From Epinephelus fuscoguttatus (taxonomy: Eukaryota; Chordata; Actinopteri; Perciformes; Serranidae), in assembly GCF_011397635.1 (NCBI RefSeq), contig NC_064763.1, positions 23,511,437 through 23,575,436 of the forward strand: 64,000 nt of DNA, written 5' to 3'. Made by a program: the position numbers and the translations under genes. Shown here in pieces: positions 60,086 to 64,000 of the stretch. The notes beneath the pieces are model-generated. The model ran no database searches. It was not told the origin of the DNA and saw only the letters and a program-made list of their open reading frames with translations. The stretch's first letter is position 1. Each line of letters begins with the position of its first letter.

Positions 60086-61901
60086 TGTTTTAAAGGTGTC
60101 TTATGTGGTTCTGTTGGATCAGTGGTGGAGTTTTGTTCATCACATAGGGCCGCCCAATGGTGGAGCATAACAAAGGGGGCTCGTCCATCATCAAAATGCT
60201 TCTTTTCCTAAACCTCCGTATCTTTATGTTAAGTACTTAACGTCATTGGTGGGGCTCTAAATCATACGAACTGTTATATGAGGATACATTGACTAGATTA
60301 CAGATTACCAGTTACCCTGTTATAAATGTAAAAGTAATCTAACCATTCAGTGTAATGTAACTTTTACGTTTACATTTGATTACTTTTCTCACTCTTTAAA
60401 ACATAATTGCGTAAGTGTTGCACACAAACAGCTTTGCTGACCCGAGTTGTCCAAAAATATATTAATTTCATATTTTCCGCAGTAACTGTAACAAACCACA
60501 GTTACATTTATTTTGTAATTCAATTACATAACTCTGTTACATATAACTACATAGTTACACCCCAACACTGGACATTAGTGCACAATGACTGTATATAATT
60601 CACTTAACATCACATTAACATAACATTAAGGTGTGTTCGAGGTGAACTGTGCCTGCCCTGGATGACATCAGACGGCAGCAAGTCAGACAGTTTCCAACAG
60701 CCTTCCAAGATTATACAGGAAGTCACACATATTTACATCCTGTTAGATCCATCTGTTGGCTACCTGTAGTTTGCAAACCATCTGTTATTGAGACATGTTT
60801 GTTAACAGATTAAACCTCCTCTGCACAACACAAGACCAATAACCTACAATGTAGCTTTAAATACTATTATGCGGAAATTAGGGTTTCCTACAAAACGTGG
60901 TGTTTGTGATTAAAAACTAAGGGCCAATCAGCTCTTTGATCAGCCAACAACCAGGTATTTCCCATCATACCCTGGGTCTTGCAGTTGTTGGAGAGAACTG
61001 CAGCACCTGGCTCTAAAAACTGCAGCCGCCTTGAGCTTGTGGTGTTATCACTGCCCACGTGTGCATGATGTTAGAGTAAGTCGTAATATGCATTGTGCTG
61101 TGATCACCGGTGATCGATTCTGTTCTCGACTTAGCCTATTGACTTTTGGTTTCACACGGTCTCCAGGGTGAAAGCCCAGTTTTGTTTGCCGAGGGGAGTG
61201 ACAAAGCGTCAACAACCTGGGGATGAGAATGGACTGACCAGACAGTGCTTTGCATAAACCTCTCACAGAAAAAGCCCTACATGAATGCTCTGGAAATATT
61301 CAATAAATCAATTGAGGGTAAATCTCTTCAGTCAGAAAGAAAAGAAGAATAATTCAGCAGAGAACAGCAGCCTCAGCAGACCATAATTAATTCTCCTCTT
61401 GTCACTTTAAAGTTGACAAAAATGTCAATCTATTGTTTGCATTTCATAGCGATTTTTATTTCATTCTGATTGTCTCCACAAAATGAACCCTAATCTCAGC
61501 GCCACAGTGTGGTGGAAAGAAAAGCCCTGCGCACATCAAGGAGCCTCCTCCTCTGCCTCTCTGCTCTCCTTCTGTCGCAGCAGATACAGATCTCACTTAG
61601 ACTGCTGTTTTGGAACATCCTTCCATTATTTCACGCTCATGGGTTTCTTTATTCCATTAATGTGCTCTATTTTTTTCTCCCCTTGCTCTTGAATGTAAGC
61701 TCTGACTTACATAATTGATTTGCCTAACTGATAGAAGTTGTGGCTTTTAGCTGACTGTGCAGGCGGTTCCTCATTTCAGTCTGTGGCTTGTTTCTGTTCG
61801 TCTGCTACTGTAAGGTACTTTCATCATCAACGCACAAGTGCGGCCCTTTAAGCTTTCTGCTGGGGGGTAATTGGTTTTCACATCCTATATCAAATAGCTC
61901 T

Positions 61902-61949
<48 letters not shown>

Positions 61950-62638
61950 ATACAGTATCTTCCCAGTGCACACCAGCTGTCACCATATCTCCTGACCAGA
62001 CACAGAGCGACACAAGGAGAAGCTGCACATCAGATATGATGCTGTGGTACCCCTCTAGCATCAGTTTTTGATGTTCAGGGATGGTGTGTCAATTTACGCT
62101 TATTTCAGGCTTGTGTCTTTTAAAAAATAAACTTCTGTTTTTAAAGGAAATGTACAGTTTTTGCTTGCTTAATGTATACAGTCCTGTTTTCAAACCAAAT
62201 GTGGAACGTAGGTAAAATACTTCTACACATTCTTCTCCAACCTTGTCATATATTGACGTTTGGTCATGGACCTCCCATGTCTAGATATGACGTGAAAGGT
62301 GACCTGGCTGTGTTAGCTGTTCTGGGACACCGTGTCAACTTCTGCCTTTCTACATGCATTGTCTTCTTTCAAAATACACTTCAATTTTCACAGGAAATTA
62401 AATGTTAACAGCACTACGTCAGTACAACACCGCAAACTGATGTTTTTTTTTCCTTCAACAACAAAACACAGTTAGGTTTAGGAAACAATAGTAAGTGGAT
62501 AGATTTAGGGAAAAAAAACAGTTTTGGCCTTAAAATCTCATGGCTTGCAAACACCGTCCTTTGGGGTAAATGTCGGATGAGAGTTTGTTGGACCCATCCA
62601 CCACACCTCCAGCCCGCCCCGCTCGGACTTCCGCTGCC
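60086..62638. repeat. p2rx1 intron 1, middle part
   Basis: 60289-60567 is a fragment of the hAT-like family at 44765 (ends ACCCCAACACTG). A (GT)n tract lies at 61909-61947. Otherwise no gene or bounded element. Confidence 0.6.
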
Positions 62639-62980
62639 TTAAAGGCGCTGTATGTAAGTATGTGGCCAAAACGGTCACTGCACTCAAATTCAAAATATAG
62701 CCGCGAGTCGCGTCCGCCCCCCTCCCCTACAGATTCAAGGCTGCTGGACAACGGCACGCTGGAGACTGATTTGTTTGCCCACAGGCGGCTGCCGTGGCAG
62801 GGCTGCGGTGATCTTCAGTTTTCCAGCAGACCATTCGAGCAAGTCCGGCTTCTCTGCTGCTAACGCTGCTGCCAGGATACAGCTGAGGAGACTGCTAATG
62901 CTATGTACCGGGACACTACTAATGCTGCTTGCCGTGCTGCGTTGTTTCTCAAAAAAAATCAGTCGGGTCGATGACCCACC

Positions 62981-63312
62981 TGCACAGGGTCCATGTCATT
63001 GGTTCGACAGCCCATTGGTTTGACATCCCATTAGTCCGACTGTCCGCGGTGCTGAACAGCTCACGGCGGGCGTATGGTGCGCCGCGACTGGCTCTGGGTC
63101 AGCTGGGAAAGGCTTGAGGCAGAGCAGGCTCACGGCTTATGTGTTTGTCACTTTCTTTTTCATTTTAACCCACACCAAGATCTTTTCCTGACCCTAACCA
63201 AGTGGTTTTTGTGCCTAAACCTAACCAGACCTTAACCACAGGGCATCATGATGATTTCAGAACGGACTTCGGAACAATGGGCTGTCGGACCAATGAGCAG
63301 TTCCCCCTGCAC
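62981..63312 (+). mobile_element. Nested MITE
   Basis: Inverted ends built on CATTGGTTCGACAGCCCATTG (62997-63017) and its near complement CAATGGGCTGTCGGACCAATG (63275-63295), about 40 bp each. Lies within the larger TTAA element. Confidence 0.7.
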
Positions 63313-63417
63313 ATGGGCTACAATGTATGATCAAAAATGAATAACAGTTGAAAGTATCTGAAATGTCCATCCCCGTCTAGCTATGATGCTAGTTAGCCAA
63401 CTTTAGCTAAAGCTTAC

Positions 63418-63593
63418 CTGTCGAGGAGAAGAGTAGCCACTTCGACATCTGATTTCAAATTCTTCTCCGCTTTCAACCAACTCCACCATTCAAAAGGATC
63501 TCCTATATAGACCCTCGCTTTGCCACGAGTTTTGTCTTGGTGTTTTTGGGAATCATAACGAGGTCGTTTGGGTTTAGTCACACCGTCAGCCAT
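63418..63593 (-). other. Exon-like open frame carried by the MITE (58 codons plus 2 nt, then a splice donor)
   Basis: On the minus strand an uninterrupted frame starts at ATG 63593 (MADGVTKPKRPRYDSQ...), includes KTRGKARVYIGDPFEWWSWL and ends LKSDVEVATLLLDR, followed directly by GTAAGC, a good donor. A basic N-terminus is followed by a Trp-rich core. I do not recognise a named domain. A decayed relative is at about 3860-4050. It could be a captured host exon or the remains of the element's own gene. Confidence 0.55.
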
Positions 63594-63865
63594 TGTAGCT
63601 CAGTCGTAACTATAACTGATGCTGAGACTCTACTGACTGTGTGACTGGTAGATGGCGGTGGGTGGCGCAACAGGCCAAAACACAAATTCAAAACATAAAC
63701 ATGATTTGCAGACCATAAATTTTTCTTTAAATGCGAATATTCTGGCTGTACTATTGTTGTTGGTGAGATCTGTATGTTATATGAACATTATTCCTTAGTC
63801 TCTGTGACATATTAGGATGATTTTACGACTATTTGCTTTAGATTTCTTACATATAGCTCCTTTAA

Positions 63866-64000
63866 CTCTTGTCCTTGTCCCGCCACGTTTTCCCCTAACG
63901 CCACACGGCAACTGCTCGCGTATCATGTCAGCGCTGAAGGACGCCTTTTTCTGTTGGTTTCTGACGCCGCAAGTCACTACTGCCCACAGTGTTATTATTG
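63866..64000. other. Right edge, no feature supported
   Basis: Short stretch after the MITE; nothing recognised. Confidence 0.5.

Larger units (their letters stand above)
62639..63865 (-). mobile_element. TTAA-flanked MITE containing a nested MITE and an exon-like frame
   Basis: TTAA at 62639-62642 and 63862-63865. Terminal inverted repeats TTAAAGGCGCTGTATGTAAG and TTAAAGGAGCTATATGTAAG match at 18 of 20 bases. It encloses a second TIR element (about 62981-63312) and the reading frame at 63418-63593. Confidence 0.8.

Overview
This window is vertebrate nuclear DNA, almost certainly from a ray-finned (perciform-like) fish. Genes are split into small exons with GT/AG introns. The spaces between exons are filled with teleost-type interspersed repeats: tRNA-derived SINEs, an L2/CR1-group LINE, hAT-like and TTAA-flanked MITEs, and microsatellites. 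I see nothing prokaryotic or viral.

Four protein-coding genes can be supported by exon-level reading. (1) mlxipl (ChREBP), minus strand, about 890-19258: ten coding exons, residues 1-586, running off the left edge before the bHLH-Zip exons. (2) c1qbp (p32/gC1qR, mitochondrial matrix), minus strand, 22569-26946: complete, six exons, 288 aa. (3) dhx33 (DEAH-box RNA helicase), minus strand, 33554-46352: complete, twelve exons, 681 aa. (4) p2rx1 (ATP-gated P2X1 channel), plus strand: only coding exon 1 (56024-56160); the rest lies beyond the right edge. In every complete or partial gene the exon phases join without a break. From memory, human C1QBP and DHX33 are adjacent and co-oriented on 17p13, and P2RX1 is on the same arm. 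Human MLXIPL is on chromosome 7, so the mlxipl-c1qbp junction is the unexpected part of the gene order.

Layout: 1-19.3 kb, mlxipl with repeat-rich introns (a minisatellite-bearing MITE at 8-9 kb and an inverted MITE pair at 10.0-11.7 kb); 19.3-22.6 kb, mlxipl upstream region and c1qbp 3' region; 22.6-26.9 kb, c1qbp; 27.5-28.6 kb, a diverged TTTTGAGA-type tandem array; 29.4-30.4 kb and 31.9-33.2 kb, mobile elements; 33.5-46.4 kb, dhx33, whose intron 6 holds an antisense LINE and whose intron 4 holds an AT-rich tandem array split by a SINE; 46.5-56 kb, a gene-free repeat-rich interval between divergently transcribed dhx33 and p2rx1; 56.0-64.0 kb, p2rx1 exon 1 and the start of its long first intron.

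The genes do not form one pathway. The most unusual content is in the mobile DNA: two related hAT-like elements with 8-bp target duplications, one holding a long internal palindrome; a TTAA-flanked MITE holding both a second MITE and an intact exon-like reading frame that ends in a splice donor, with a decayed relative in mlxipl intron 7; and a recently duplicated 120-bp tandem unit.
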